DNA of 64,000 nucleotides from Harmothoe impar (lineage: Eukaryota; Annelida; Polychaeta; Phyllodocida; Polynoidae). The position numbers and the translations under genes were made by a program. This document shows positions 22,910-32,130 of the stretch, piece by piece. The notes under the pieces were generated by a model. It saw nothing but the letters and a program-made list of their open reading frames with translations, ran no database searches and had not been told where the DNA came from. Where the stretch lies: the NCBI GenBank assembly GCA_947462335.1, contig OX381710.1, forward strand, positions 26,629,772-26,693,771, given 5' to 3'. Numbering within the stretch: the stretch's first letter is position 1; each line of letters starts with the position of its first letter.

Positions 22910-24250
22910 CATGTACAAGTAACAAGGCACTCTCGGTTCCTGCACTCCAGGTACAAATGGTCCACCATCTACACTCAAAAACACACCGCCGAACTTAACG
23001 CTTGAAATAATTCTCAATGGGTAATGCTGAAATTAGAGCTCATAAAGTAACACCTTTTTCTGAAAAAAAAAACAAAAAAAAAACGTTCCCTATTTAATTC
23101 AACTGGTTGTCCCATCAGGGGAGTATATATACCAGTAGTTATGCACGTCATTCTAAGCTGCAAAGGGTGCAGTAAGAAGCAAGAAGCAGTCTACACAATA
23201 TAAGTAGCAGGTTAGCAGGCATTTCCCCTGCAGGGCCTCCTGCACAGGCTCAGCATGCCCATTGGTAGTTATTGATGCTGACAGTTATTTCTGTGTTAAC
23301 CTGGGGCGGAGGGGGGGGGGGCTATCAGCATGGGTCCACAACCCTGGGAGCAGCCACTGGGAGCAGCCTAACATGTATTACGAGGCATACATGTAGGCCT
23401 GCATGCAAATTGTCTCCAGAGGGTCTAGCTCTATTAGAAAGGTCTAGTATCGGCAAAGAACTAAATCATAATTAGACCAAATGAAAAGAAAAGTTGGTTA
23501 AATTCCAGTAAAATGCTCCGACACACCATGCCTGTTCAGCCGGATTTGTTGTTGGAATATTTCTTACTGTATTATTTCTAGGGCCTGGCTTTTTATATAG
23601 CTGAAATCATTGATAATTGTTGTTCCTTTCACGAACAGTACAACCTGGGACATAACAAAAATTTAAAAAAGAGGGTGACCCGGTACCCCCCCCCCCCCCA
23701 AAAAAAAAAAAAGAAAAAAAAGAGGAAAATTAAAATCCACCAACCTGCCCCTGTTGAAAAATCACCACTCCCTTCTATAGCAAAGTAAGTAGTACACGGA
23801 AATGTGCATAGATCTACCCGGTATGATAATATTGCTACGTAAATTGTTCCTGTCCTATCATACCCAGTCTCAAGACATGGTCCATGGGCTACAGTCATGT
23901 TTGCATGGCAGCAGCATGGCAGATAATTGTCTGACAATAAAACACATCATGGATAGCCTACACATCTGCACACTGCTTTGCAATATATAGAGTGCAGTGC
24001 AGCCCAAAAAGGCAAAAGAGTAACTGTAAAGCCTAAACTTGCCTTGTCCTATGCTACCTTGGCTTGTGTCTGGCATTGCCTACTTCCATGCCTTCCATGG
24101 CAGGTTAAGAACACACAAGAAATTGTGTGCAGATGTGCAAATAGCAAAAGTGTTTTTTCCCCATTCCGATTGAGTGACTGTCCCAGCTTGTGTGACTTTC
24201 ATGAGCCTGCTGAGATGAAGCTTCTCTGGAGGACGAGATGAGTGACTGTG
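22910..24250. other. Intergenic stretch with a fragment of the poly-C element
   Basis: No gene could be supported. At about 23680-23775, CCACCAACCTGCCCCTGTTG followed by AAAAATCACCACTCCC resembles one decayed end of the element at 21631-21954. Confidence 0.4.
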
Positions 24251-24754
24251 TGGCAAGCCATTTGTTCACCCTCGATATCAAAGTTTTAAACTCTGATATC
24301 AGACTTCAGACTAAGGAATTCTGATATCAGAGTTTAAAACTTTGATTAGGCATGGCAGTGGCCGTGAGAGGGCGTGACGGGCGTCATGGCTGCTTTGCAG
24401 CCATTTCTGCCTGAAGTGGTATGCTCAACTTTGCCACCCCCCTGGAGGAGAACCAGTAGAGATATTTACACAATTCCAAATCCTGTGATGTTCCAAAACA
24501 CCTCCAGTTTGGGTATCAGGTCAGATGATTAATGGATACACATTATAAAAGACCTTTTTTACTATTTTAATTATTGGTTATGCTAGAAAATCAAATGGAA
24601 TAATGATACCACCTATTAAATGACTATATATGTGATATAAAGTAGATATTTGGCTATGGAAATAAGTGTGATTTGAAAGAATCCATTCATGGCAGTGTAA
24701 ATGGGCAGGAGATCTTTGACACAAGGTTAGTGCGTTTATTTTGGCTATGTCTAA

Positions 24755-24977
24755 AGGCCCGGTCAGACTAGTCGCAGAAACGGGAAAGCTACGATCCGAT
24801 TTTGTCCCTACAAAATCGGGACTAAAAATCGTGCAGTCTGGCATAGGGCTACGACTAGAAAGTCAGCAGAAAATCGTGCAAAATCGTACGATTTTTAAAA
24901 TCGTGGGACTTTGGTATGCACAACTCTGGCAGTCGTAGCAAAATCGGATCGTAATTTTAACTAGTCTGACCGGGCCT
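24755..24977. mobile_element. 223-bp inverted-repeat element, TAA target duplication
   Basis: The ends are AGGCCCGGTCAGACTAGT and its exact complement. TAA is duplicated at 24752-24754 and 24978-24980. The interior is rich in AAAATCGTACGATTTT palindromes. It has no coding capacity. Confidence 0.82.
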
Positions 24978-24980
24978 TAA

Positions 24981-25335
24981 GGCCACTCAAAAAAAAAAGT
25001 TGTTTCTTATCACCTAGCAGTGAAAAATATGATGAGGGCGTTTTTTATTTCATCTTTTTTTTTTTGCTGAGAGCTAAAATGTATAGGAAAATTAAGACCT
25101 TTCGCCAATGATTTTCACATTTTAGTAGTTAAGAGTTTAGTGATCCACAACAGTTATTCATAGCTCACTGCATTGCTGACTGTCTAAGCTTTTATTTGAT
25201 ACCAAATATGCCAGTATTTGTTCACTTTTTGACATATTTTTCATTAAAATTCTTTAAAAAAAAAAAAAGATTTCCTCAAATCACAATTTTTATGATGCAC
25301 GCGGTGATGAGAAACCAGTTAATTTTTTGAGTGGC
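24981..25335. mobile_element. GGCCACTC-family element, copy 1
   Basis: The ends are GGCCACTCAAAAAAAA and its complement, followed inward by GTTTCTTATCACC and GGTGATGAGAAAC. It starts directly after the TAA duplication of the element at 24755-24977 and is followed by TAA at 25336-25338, so it inserted into that duplicated TAA. Other copies lie at 45301-45953 and 46996-47372. Confidence 0.82.
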
Positions 25336-26135
25336 TAATTTACTGGCCATAGAATATAGAAAAACCTGATAGCATCCTTAAATAAAAGTAAATATCTGAT
25401 AGAACAATCATTTCCTATTAAAATAGAAAAAGTTATTGCATTTAAATCCGTTCAGAATTGTTATATTCATGACCATCTGTAATCAAGACAGCAGGTGCAC
25501 TTTCTAATCAGTGACAAGGGAAAAAGGCTCAGACACCCTCTACACAAACCCCTCCCGTACAAGATGATTGACTCTAACGTGGTAATTCCACCTGATTCAC
25601 AAAGAGAAAATGTTAGGCTTCACTCTGAGTGATATTAGATAGCTGTAGGATGAATTTTAATATTTTCACCTCTTGACCAGAAGCACCTCCTCGGGCAGGT
25701 TCAGGGTACAAAACCTGTTTCAGGCAGCCTCTCAGACTAGGTGAATAAACTATCAAAATTATATCAAATGCAAATAAAACAAACTTTTTCACAAATTCTA
25801 TCCCCCTATGGCATCCATCGATCCCGTTTTTGAAATTTTCTAAAATATTTTTAGAAACACCCTGTCGTGCCTACTTTGATATCGGACTTTAAAACTTTGA
25901 TATCAGACTGAGTTAGGTACTTAGGAACTCTGATATCAGAGTTAGAAATTCCGAATATTATCAGAGTTTTAAACTGCAATATAAAAGTTAGAAACCCGTT
26001 AGAAACTGTGATATCAAAGTTAGAAACTCCGATATCGAGGGTGAACATATCGCTTGCCATAGTATGGACTGAGACTCGAGGGAGGCCTTTGCCCGGGCAT
26101 CTCATTCTTCACTATCTCTTCCCTACCTGGGGGTG

Positions 26136-26324
26136 CAGAGGGGTCCCCCCCTAAGGTCGGAAAGTCGCCGAAATTAAAGGCCCAAAGTCGCAAAGTCGCT
26201 TTTTAGACCATTTTTACTATAACCAAATTTGTCCAAAAGTCGCTAGGTCGCTTAAATTATTGCACCAGGTCGCCAGGTCGCCAGGAAAATAGCCCAGGTC
26301 GCCAGGTCGCTTTTGACCCCTCTG
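26136..26324. mobile_element. Small element of AGGTCGC repeats with short inverted ends
   Basis: CAGAGGGGTC at 26136 is matched by GACCCCTCTG ending at 26324. Between them, AAAGTCGC and CCAGGTCGC units recur about ten times. The inverted ends are only 10 bases, so calling it a transposon is tentative. Confidence 0.5.
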
Positions 26325-26965
26325 GAGCCACCAACCTCTGCCCCTGCCAACGACAACTCAAATATTTCGTTAAAAGTTGAATAAGAACAGACTTACCTAG
26401 ACCAATGCTCCCCATAGTGCACGGCTTGTTCCTTCAAGCTGACACTTGTTACACTTTGGTAGTCCCGTAGGTCAGTATTTTAGAGTAATCACTAGATTGT
26501 TGAACGCCTGTTGCTGCTCGTACTCCCGAACTCCCCATCCCATGGCCATGTTGTTGGTATTCGGAGGCTGTCGTCTGCAAGAGGTCGAAGAGCTGTCGAG
26601 GCCAGTCCACAACTTATCTGCCTTTTATACTTTATCTACTTCATCCAATCTCCTTGGTATTGTTAGATTCCACATGCACAACACTCACATGGTTAAGTTT
26701 CCGTTCTTTATTTCTTGTGAGAGGCGTAATTACGTGTTCAACTCCACCACGCCTGGTTCTTGATGCAAAACAAACCACACTGGCCGGGCGCACGTGTAGC
26801 GGCCGCGGCCACCTGGCGGCAAAATATTTTGGCGCGAGAAGAGAGGTGGCGCCACCAGTGCGGTTGGCGGTGGCTTTGTGGAACTAAATGATTTTACCCC
26901 AGGGATTTTAGGCCTACTCTATACGGCCGGGGGAAAGCCTATATGCTTCTTTTTTTTTTATATTA
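26325..26965. other. Intergenic stretch with a GC-rich island
   Basis: No gene is supported. A GC-rich patch at about 26780-26880 includes TTTTGGCGCGAG (E2F-like) and the palindrome GGTGGCGCCACC, and might be a promoter remnant. Confidence 0.3.
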
Positions 26966-28404
26966 GGGAGCGTTCATTATTTATGCCAGGGGGGGTGTGC
27001 AAATCAGGGGGGGATCTTTTTTTTTAGGGGTAGGCCTATTCGGAGGGGGGGTCTTTTTTTTTCAACCTATTCTTAGGGGGGGGTCTTTTTTTTTCAACCT
27101 ATTCTGAGGGGGGATCTTTTTTTTTAGGGGTATTTATTTGGGAGGGGGTATTTTTTGACACAACGTGACGCGAATTTCACGACACATGTCGCGAATTGGG
27201 GTCATAGGCCTAAAGACGGTAGAACTTTGCTAAATTTCTTGCCTACCAATCGACACATGAATGATTCACTACTTTTCTTTTCCTAAAGCAACAATAATTA
27301 ACTGGAGAAAGAGCATTAATTCAACACGAGAAGAGTAGAGAATGTAGGGGGTCTAAACAGAAAAGCTATCAGTGTGCAGTTAGATGAATGCTATTGTGGC
27401 ACCGAAATATGACAGTACTGTATCCGAAATAGTTTGGGTTAATTGGACTTTAGCCTTGCCCATCACGTTTTGGCATCCATATGCAAGGGTGAACTTGCCT
27501 ACATTTTTAGACCCTGCCTTTCTTCCCAATAGAGGAGCAGATGCATAGTATGCAAGATGCAGATCTACCTCATATAATGTTGATACATTGTAGCTTAGGT
27601 CCACTCCACCAGTCAAAGGCGTGATTACACTAGTCATGATACACACTTTTCCTTGGTATCTTGTACCAGACCCTGCTAAATGAGCCACAGCGTTCTGATT
27701 GCAGAGCTCTCAATATTTTTAGAATACCTTCACCATGTCCCTGATAGCTGCCTGCTTCTCACAGATTCTAGGACTTATAAAATCAGCAGACTCATAGAGT
27801 AGACATGATCATCCCACTATAAATCGGTGTACCGAATGCCTTGAAATGTAGCAAATAGCCACCAGATCCACAGAGTTTTCTGCTGCGGATGCCACTCCTT
27901 CTGTCGCCAATTTCTAAATCTCCCTCCAAGTTCATCTTTGGCTTCAACAGAAATCAGGCACTGAATAATCATTGCTACTCATCGCTACTTGGCCTCATCA
28001 GAATTTTTAGAGCTCTATATTTGGTTCTGGTCAAGTTGCTTCTGATGCTCTGCAGGGTTATCAGTGAGTTATTCATCACTATTTTAAAGCTTTTATCTTT
28101 TTTGGAGTCAATGCATTCCCATGGCTTGGTTATACTGACCACACACTAGAATATTGAAGGCAGGTACCTTATGGCATTTCCTCAAATAAAGGTTATCAAC
28201 TATGGTGCACGTAACATCCATGCATACCATTGATGGCTTAAGCGATTGTAATTGATCCGTGCCGTTATATAACAAAGACACATTCCCCTGTGACTCTTTG
28301 TTCAACTTCAAATTCTCACCCTCAGCTCCCTATTTCTTACTGATCCTAGCCTTTGGAAAACCAAACTACCGTAAATTCCCGCGTATAACCCGCATCTCCC
28401 GTAT

Positions 28405-28492
28405 ATACTTGCAGCATTACATAATAATAAAGAGACGACACATAATTAATTGGCGCAATGCAATATATGCACTATGGCTGGCTGAACCTGCC
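28405..28492 (-). repeat. Ngaro split direct repeat B2 (3' terminus)
   Basis: This 88-base repeat starts ATACTTGCAGC and is repeated at 28694-28781 with one mismatch near its end. It forms the 3' terminus of the element on the minus strand. Confidence 0.9.
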
Positions 28493-28514
28493 CTTTTATT
28501 AACATAATAACATA

Positions 28515-28691
28515 AAATTTTCAAATCGACTGTGGCTGGACACCGCGGCGGCGGACCACTACCCAAACGCCACCTATAGGGCGGAAGCAGAACCAACCCT
28601 TCCCGCGCTGACCGGGTAACAACAACTACAGCGCGCGAGAGACTTCATTCCAGTATATACACATATAAACGCTGGCACTTTTATATAGTCA
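28515..28691 (-). repeat. Ngaro split direct repeat A2
   Basis: This 177-base repeat matches 31954-32130 with one mismatch. Joined directly through AT to the B1 repeat, it forms the B1-A2-B2 block at the 3' end. Confidence 0.9.
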
Positions 28692-28693
28692 AT

Positions 28694-28781
28694 ATACTTG
28701 CAGCATTACATAATAATAAAGAGACGACACATAATTAATTGGCGCAATGCAATATATGCACTATGGCTGGCTAAACCTGCC
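28694..28781 (-). repeat. Ngaro split direct repeat B1
   Basis: 88-base copy of the terminal repeat, lying between the recombinase gene and the A2 repeat. Confidence 0.9.
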
Positions 28782-28938
28782 AAGATGCAGGGGTCGAAGT
28801 CACATGCACACCAGCCAGAGCTATATAAATTCATAATGACTACTATCATCATCATCATCAGCATCACCATTATCACCTCAATGACATCAACAATACAACA
28901 TAACAACTCAGGTAATATCACCCAATAGTGATACAATA

Positions 28939-29912
28939 TTAGCAGTCCTCTACTACAGAAGACAACATCTTAGCCACCTTGTAATCCAAATGAATCCTAT
29001 CCTGTATCGGACGTCTCAAATATATCAAGACCTGGTCACTTTCCAATCACCCCGTTGCTTTATGACATCCAGGTCCACCCCAAGACGGGCGAGAAAGGTA
29101 GCCCCCCCTGAACGAAGGCCATGACTCGAAATCCTATCTGCATTAATCTTAGCATTGGCAGCTAACATTTTTAATATATTAGAAAACAAATTATAATTCA
29201 AAGGTACCACATCACAATTACCCGGTATTAAGAAGGCAGGATGATCAGACTTCCCCTTTACCTCTGAAAAGTGCCTCTCCACCCAATGCACAGCACATAA
29301 GATTTTATTAGAAACACAACATACCGGTAATAATAATTTCCTTTCTTTAAACTGTATAGTTTTAGTTCTAGACACGGTGATCATCATGCCCCAATCAAAG
29401 AACTCAAATGCACTTCTACATAACATGCTATCCCCCCATGTATAATGGCATTTCCTTAATAAGGTACGAAACGCAACCAGGGCAGCGGCCCAAAAACATA
29501 CATGTCCAAGTGAATGAGGTAAGCAAGCAAACATCAACAGTAAGTGCTCCAGTAGGATAGCTAGAGCTTGAGTGGGCGTATCCCCCAACAGCCTCCTGGC
29601 ACCCCGTAGGGCTCTATACACAAGAGGATCTTGATATGGAACCTCCGGTACTCTGTGAGATTTCAAGTAATAATTAACACCCGACAAATATGCCTTAATA
29701 GAAACATATTGGTGGGTATTCGACAAGTGAGCCACATAAAATGCAATCCCAGAATGACCCGGGTAAAGAGGTTTAATACCATAAATAGTACAAAATTCCA
29801 GATAATTCTTAATAATAGAAGCACGCGTCTTATCAGTGTTATCTGAAGTATCGTTATCCAGTAGCAGTCTCAGTCTGGATACCAACCGGGTACATGGTCC
29901 ATCTGCAATCAT
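28939..29912 (-). pseudogene. Ngaro tyrosine recombinase, broken near its C-terminus
   Basis: This enzyme would integrate the circular DNA copy without target duplication. The 295-residue open frame (29025-29912) has the tyrosine-recombinase landmarks: an Arg-I region (FRTLLRKC), the HxLR box (SSHGLRSGGATF) and the following GVDLDVIKQRGDW block. The frame stops right after this block, before the catalytic Tyr. A continuation in another frame, down to a stop at 28939-28941, includes a Tyr at the expected spacing. This implies loss of one base in a short A-run near 29045. The gene begins at an ATG whose ATGA overlaps the stop of the RNase H frame. Whether the break is real or a sequencing error is unknown. 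Confidence 0.82.
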
Positions 29913-30331
29913 AAATGATTATAGCAGCAAAGGGAATCAGGGGAAGTTGCATGTAACAACCTTTTACGAGCGTCAGACTCACCCCACCTGCTCAAAGCAT
30001 CACAGATTACATTGTCCTTAGACCTTATGTACACAGACTTGAAATAAAAATTCATTTTAACTGCTATCCAAAACATTTCTCTTATCCAAGACATACATGC
30101 TTTATTCTTACTCCTACCGGTATTCAACATATGTAATACCTGTGTGTTGTCGGTTACAAATACCAACTCACAATCTTTCCATAAATGACCCCACCTTTTT
30201 GCAGCCAAAAGCACTGGCCAAAATTCTAGTTCATTAATGTTTTCATTATAACTAGGGGGGGTTTTACCCAATGATGTGCAGCCTCGGGGGGCAGGGGGCA
30301 GCGGCCCCCTTCCCATTCTCCCATCAACCAA
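29909..30331 (-). CDS. Ngaro RNase H, C-terminal part
   Basis: This 140-residue frame continues the RNase H domain begun at the end of the RT frame. The block NINELEFWPVLLAAKRWG carries the catalytic Glu. VFVTDNTQVLHML carries the second catalytic Asp, and DALSRW carries the last one. It overlaps the RT frame at 30226-30331, where a single-base shift in a G/C-rich homopolymer region separates the two. Its first residues up to the tyrosine of PPSYNEN are therefore probably not native. It ends in TGA overlapping the ATG of the recombinase (ATGA). Confidence 0.85.
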   Translation of the reverse strand: MVDGRMGRGPLPPAPRGCTSLGKTPPSYNENINELEFWPVLLAAKRWGHLWKDCELVFVTDNTQVLHMLNTGRSKNKACMSWIREMFWIAVKMNFYFKSVYIRSKDNVICDALSRWGESDARKRLLHATSPDSLCCYNHL

Positions 30332-31875
30332 TCTGTGTTATGCAATGCTGCATAACCAGAAAAAGAGGCATCACTGTACACAGATAAATGTGTACCAATA
30401 GGTTTAATTACCTTCGCTGAACCATTAAATGTTTTGGCAAATTCAAGCCACCAGATAATATCCGAGCGAGCAGCTCCAGATAGTCTGACCATATAATATG
30501 TTTTTTTCACAACATCACATAAGTCATATATCCTGCGTGAGAAGCAGCGGCCTCCCCGCACAACCTTACTGGCATGGGCTAAACTGCCCGCAAGAGATTG
30601 AACCTCTCTCTTTGTCATCTTCATCTTACCCTCCGCTGCTCTGAGCTTAATCAACAGATCTGACATTTTATCTGCGGGTAAAGACAATTTCATATTAATA
30701 CTATCTACTTCTATACCCAAGAACACAACCTTCTGGGCTACCGGAGTTACTTTCTTGTAAGAAATATTGAACCCCAAATGGCGAATCACTCTGAACAACA
30801 CATGTTGTGCCCGAGTACATGCTTGATAATCATCACTAATGATTAAATAATCATCCAGATAATTAATCACCTTATCAATACCTCTGCGTTTCATACAGCG
30901 AACAATAAACTCTGAAATATTGTTAAATACAAACGGCCCGGACGCCATACCAAAACATAAGCGGCTATCTTGATAGAAAACATCACCCTCGTCTTCAGAA
31001 AAATTCCACCTCAAACCTTGGAATTTTCTGTCATTATAATGTATGTGAAGGCCCCTATAGGCGTCGGCTATATCTGTTGTACACATCCAAGCATTATCAG
31101 ATAATACATCACAAACATCATCCATTGATTTGTACACAAATTTTGATGCAATTTTTCCGCAAAATTCATTCACAGGGGGGGACCCCCCCCCTCTGGAGCA
31201 GTCCGTGATAGGCCTGATATTGACGCCTTTCGTCACACCATCTGCCTTTTTGTTTACAGCACCAATAGCATGAATGCATCTAGGCTTATCCTCACATCTT
31301 AGGATTTTACCTTGGTTAATTTCGTCTAACAGGCGTTTATCCATGAATTGTTTATTACCTTCCTTCAAAATCGAAGAATAATTATCTGGAGAATTATCTC
31401 TACCTTCTGTGCCAAGGTCGAATCTGGGTGTGCTTGTGAGAGGATCAGGAGTAGAGTCTCTTGAAGGCGGAGGGGACCTGTGCCGGGGTTGTTCTTTTTT
31501 CTTCGTCTCCACCTTGCCGCCAGTGACGCTGACGCGGGAACGCAGGCGGCCACGAATCCGATCCTCCAGGGCCTCTGCCCGTTCTTGTTCCAGTTGGTGA
31601 GCCTCCAGCTCCTCTAGGTATTCGATGTACTCTTGCTTGGTGCCAAACTTCTCCTCAGGAACCATATCTAGTAGGGAAGCGTTCATCTCCTCCATGGCGG
31701 CCGCGGTCACCTCCTCCTGTGTCATCTTAGAGCCATCGATATCCTTTTTCTTACGGGTCTTCATGGGAATATATCCCTCCAGCTTCTCTTCTTTACATTG
31801 CTTACCCCTTGGGGGTATGTGGTCTCGGCCACAGCGCCAGCACCAAAGTTGGTTGGATGCCATGATCCGGTTCAA
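30226..31875 (-). CDS. Ngaro reverse transcriptase with short zinc-knuckle-like N-terminus
   Basis: The 549-residue frame opens 80 bases inside the 5' split repeat. Residues 12-27 (CWRCGRDHIPPRGKQC) resemble a Gag-type zinc knuckle. Residues 40-160 are charged, with a Glu-rich predicted helix, and stand where Gag would be. The RT domain spans about 165-400: motif A CTTDIADAYRGL (D268) and motif C YLDD (339-342). The RNase H start is near 496 (LSVYSDASFSGY, D502). The tail after about 522 is out of frame because of a shift near 30290, and the true continuation is the frame at 29909-30331. No separate Gag gene precedes it. Confidence 0.88.
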   Translation of the reverse strand: MNRIMASNQLWCWRCGRDHIPPRGKQCKEEKLEGYIPMKTRKKKDIDGSKMTQEEVTAAAMEEMNASLLDMVPEEKFGTKQEYIEYLEELEAHQLEQERAEALEDRIRGRLRSRVSVTGGKVETKKKEQPRHRSPPPSRDSTPDPLTSTPRFDLGTEGRDNSPDNYSSILKEGNKQFMDKRLLDEINQGKILRCEDKPRCIHAIGAVNKKADGVTKGVNIRPITDCSRGGGSPPVNEFCGKIASKFVYKSMDDVCDVLSDNAWMCTTDIADAYRGLHIHYNDRKFQGLRWNFSEDEGDVFYQDSRLCFGMASGPFVFNNISEFIVRCMKRRGIDKVINYLDDYLIISDDYQACTRAQHVLFRVIRHLGFNISYKKVTPVAQKVVFLGIEVDSINMKLSLPADKMSDLLIKLRAAEGKMKMTKREVQSLAGSLAHASKVVRGGRCFSRRIYDLCDVVKKTYYMVRLSGAARSDIIWWLEFAKTFNGSAKVIKPIGTHLSVYSDASFSGYAALHNTDWLMGEWEGGRCPLPPEAAHHWVKPPLVIMKTLMN

Positions 31876-31953
31876 AATTATAAAAACCGTTGGCCACAGT
31901 CATACAGCAAGCCTGTACCTACAGAGCTCCTGAGGAAGCGTCCTCCTGCTGCT

Positions 31954-32130
31954 AAATTTTCAAATCGACTGTGGCTGGACACCGCGGCGGCGGACCACTA
32001 CCCAAACGCCACCTATAGGGCGGAAGCAGAACCAACCCTTCCCGCGCTGACCGGGTAACAACAACTACAGCGCGCGAGAGACTTCATTCCAGTATATACA
32101 CATATAAACGCTGGTACTTTTATATAGTCA
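31954..32130 (-). repeat. Ngaro split direct repeat A1 (5' terminus)
   Basis: This 177-base repeat is identical to 28515-28691 except at one position. It contains the presumed promoter and the 5' end of the element. Confidence 0.9.

Larger units (their letters stand above)
24251..26059. mobile_element. 1.8-kb element with GATATC-rich ends, hosting nested insertions
   Basis: The ends are inverted: TGGCAAGCCATTTGTTCACC at 24251 and its near-complement ending at 26059, followed inward on both sides by TCGATATC and repeats of TTTGATATCAGA / CTCTGATATCAGAGTT. Two smaller elements (24755-24977 and 24981-25335) lie inside. No transposase could be recognised, so it is non-autonomous or decayed. Confidence 0.65.

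Noticed and set aside
22216..23005. Many long open frames of Ala-Gly-Arg-Gln or Leu-Pro-Ala-Cys repeats on both strands
   Set aside because: They arise from the GGCA tetranucleotide repeat, which is open in several frames at once. No start context or domain.
26800..26830. CTCF-like sequence CCACCTGGCGGCA
   Set aside because: Two mismatches in the core and no supporting context.
27380..28311. Possible transposase fragments inside the Harbinger-like element
   Set aside because: No conserved DDE block or helix-turn-helix could be recognised by eye. A profile search would be needed.
28939..29912. Crypton as the source of the tyrosine recombinase
   Set aside because: Cryptons lack RT. Here RT and RNase H lie directly upstream within the same split direct repeats.
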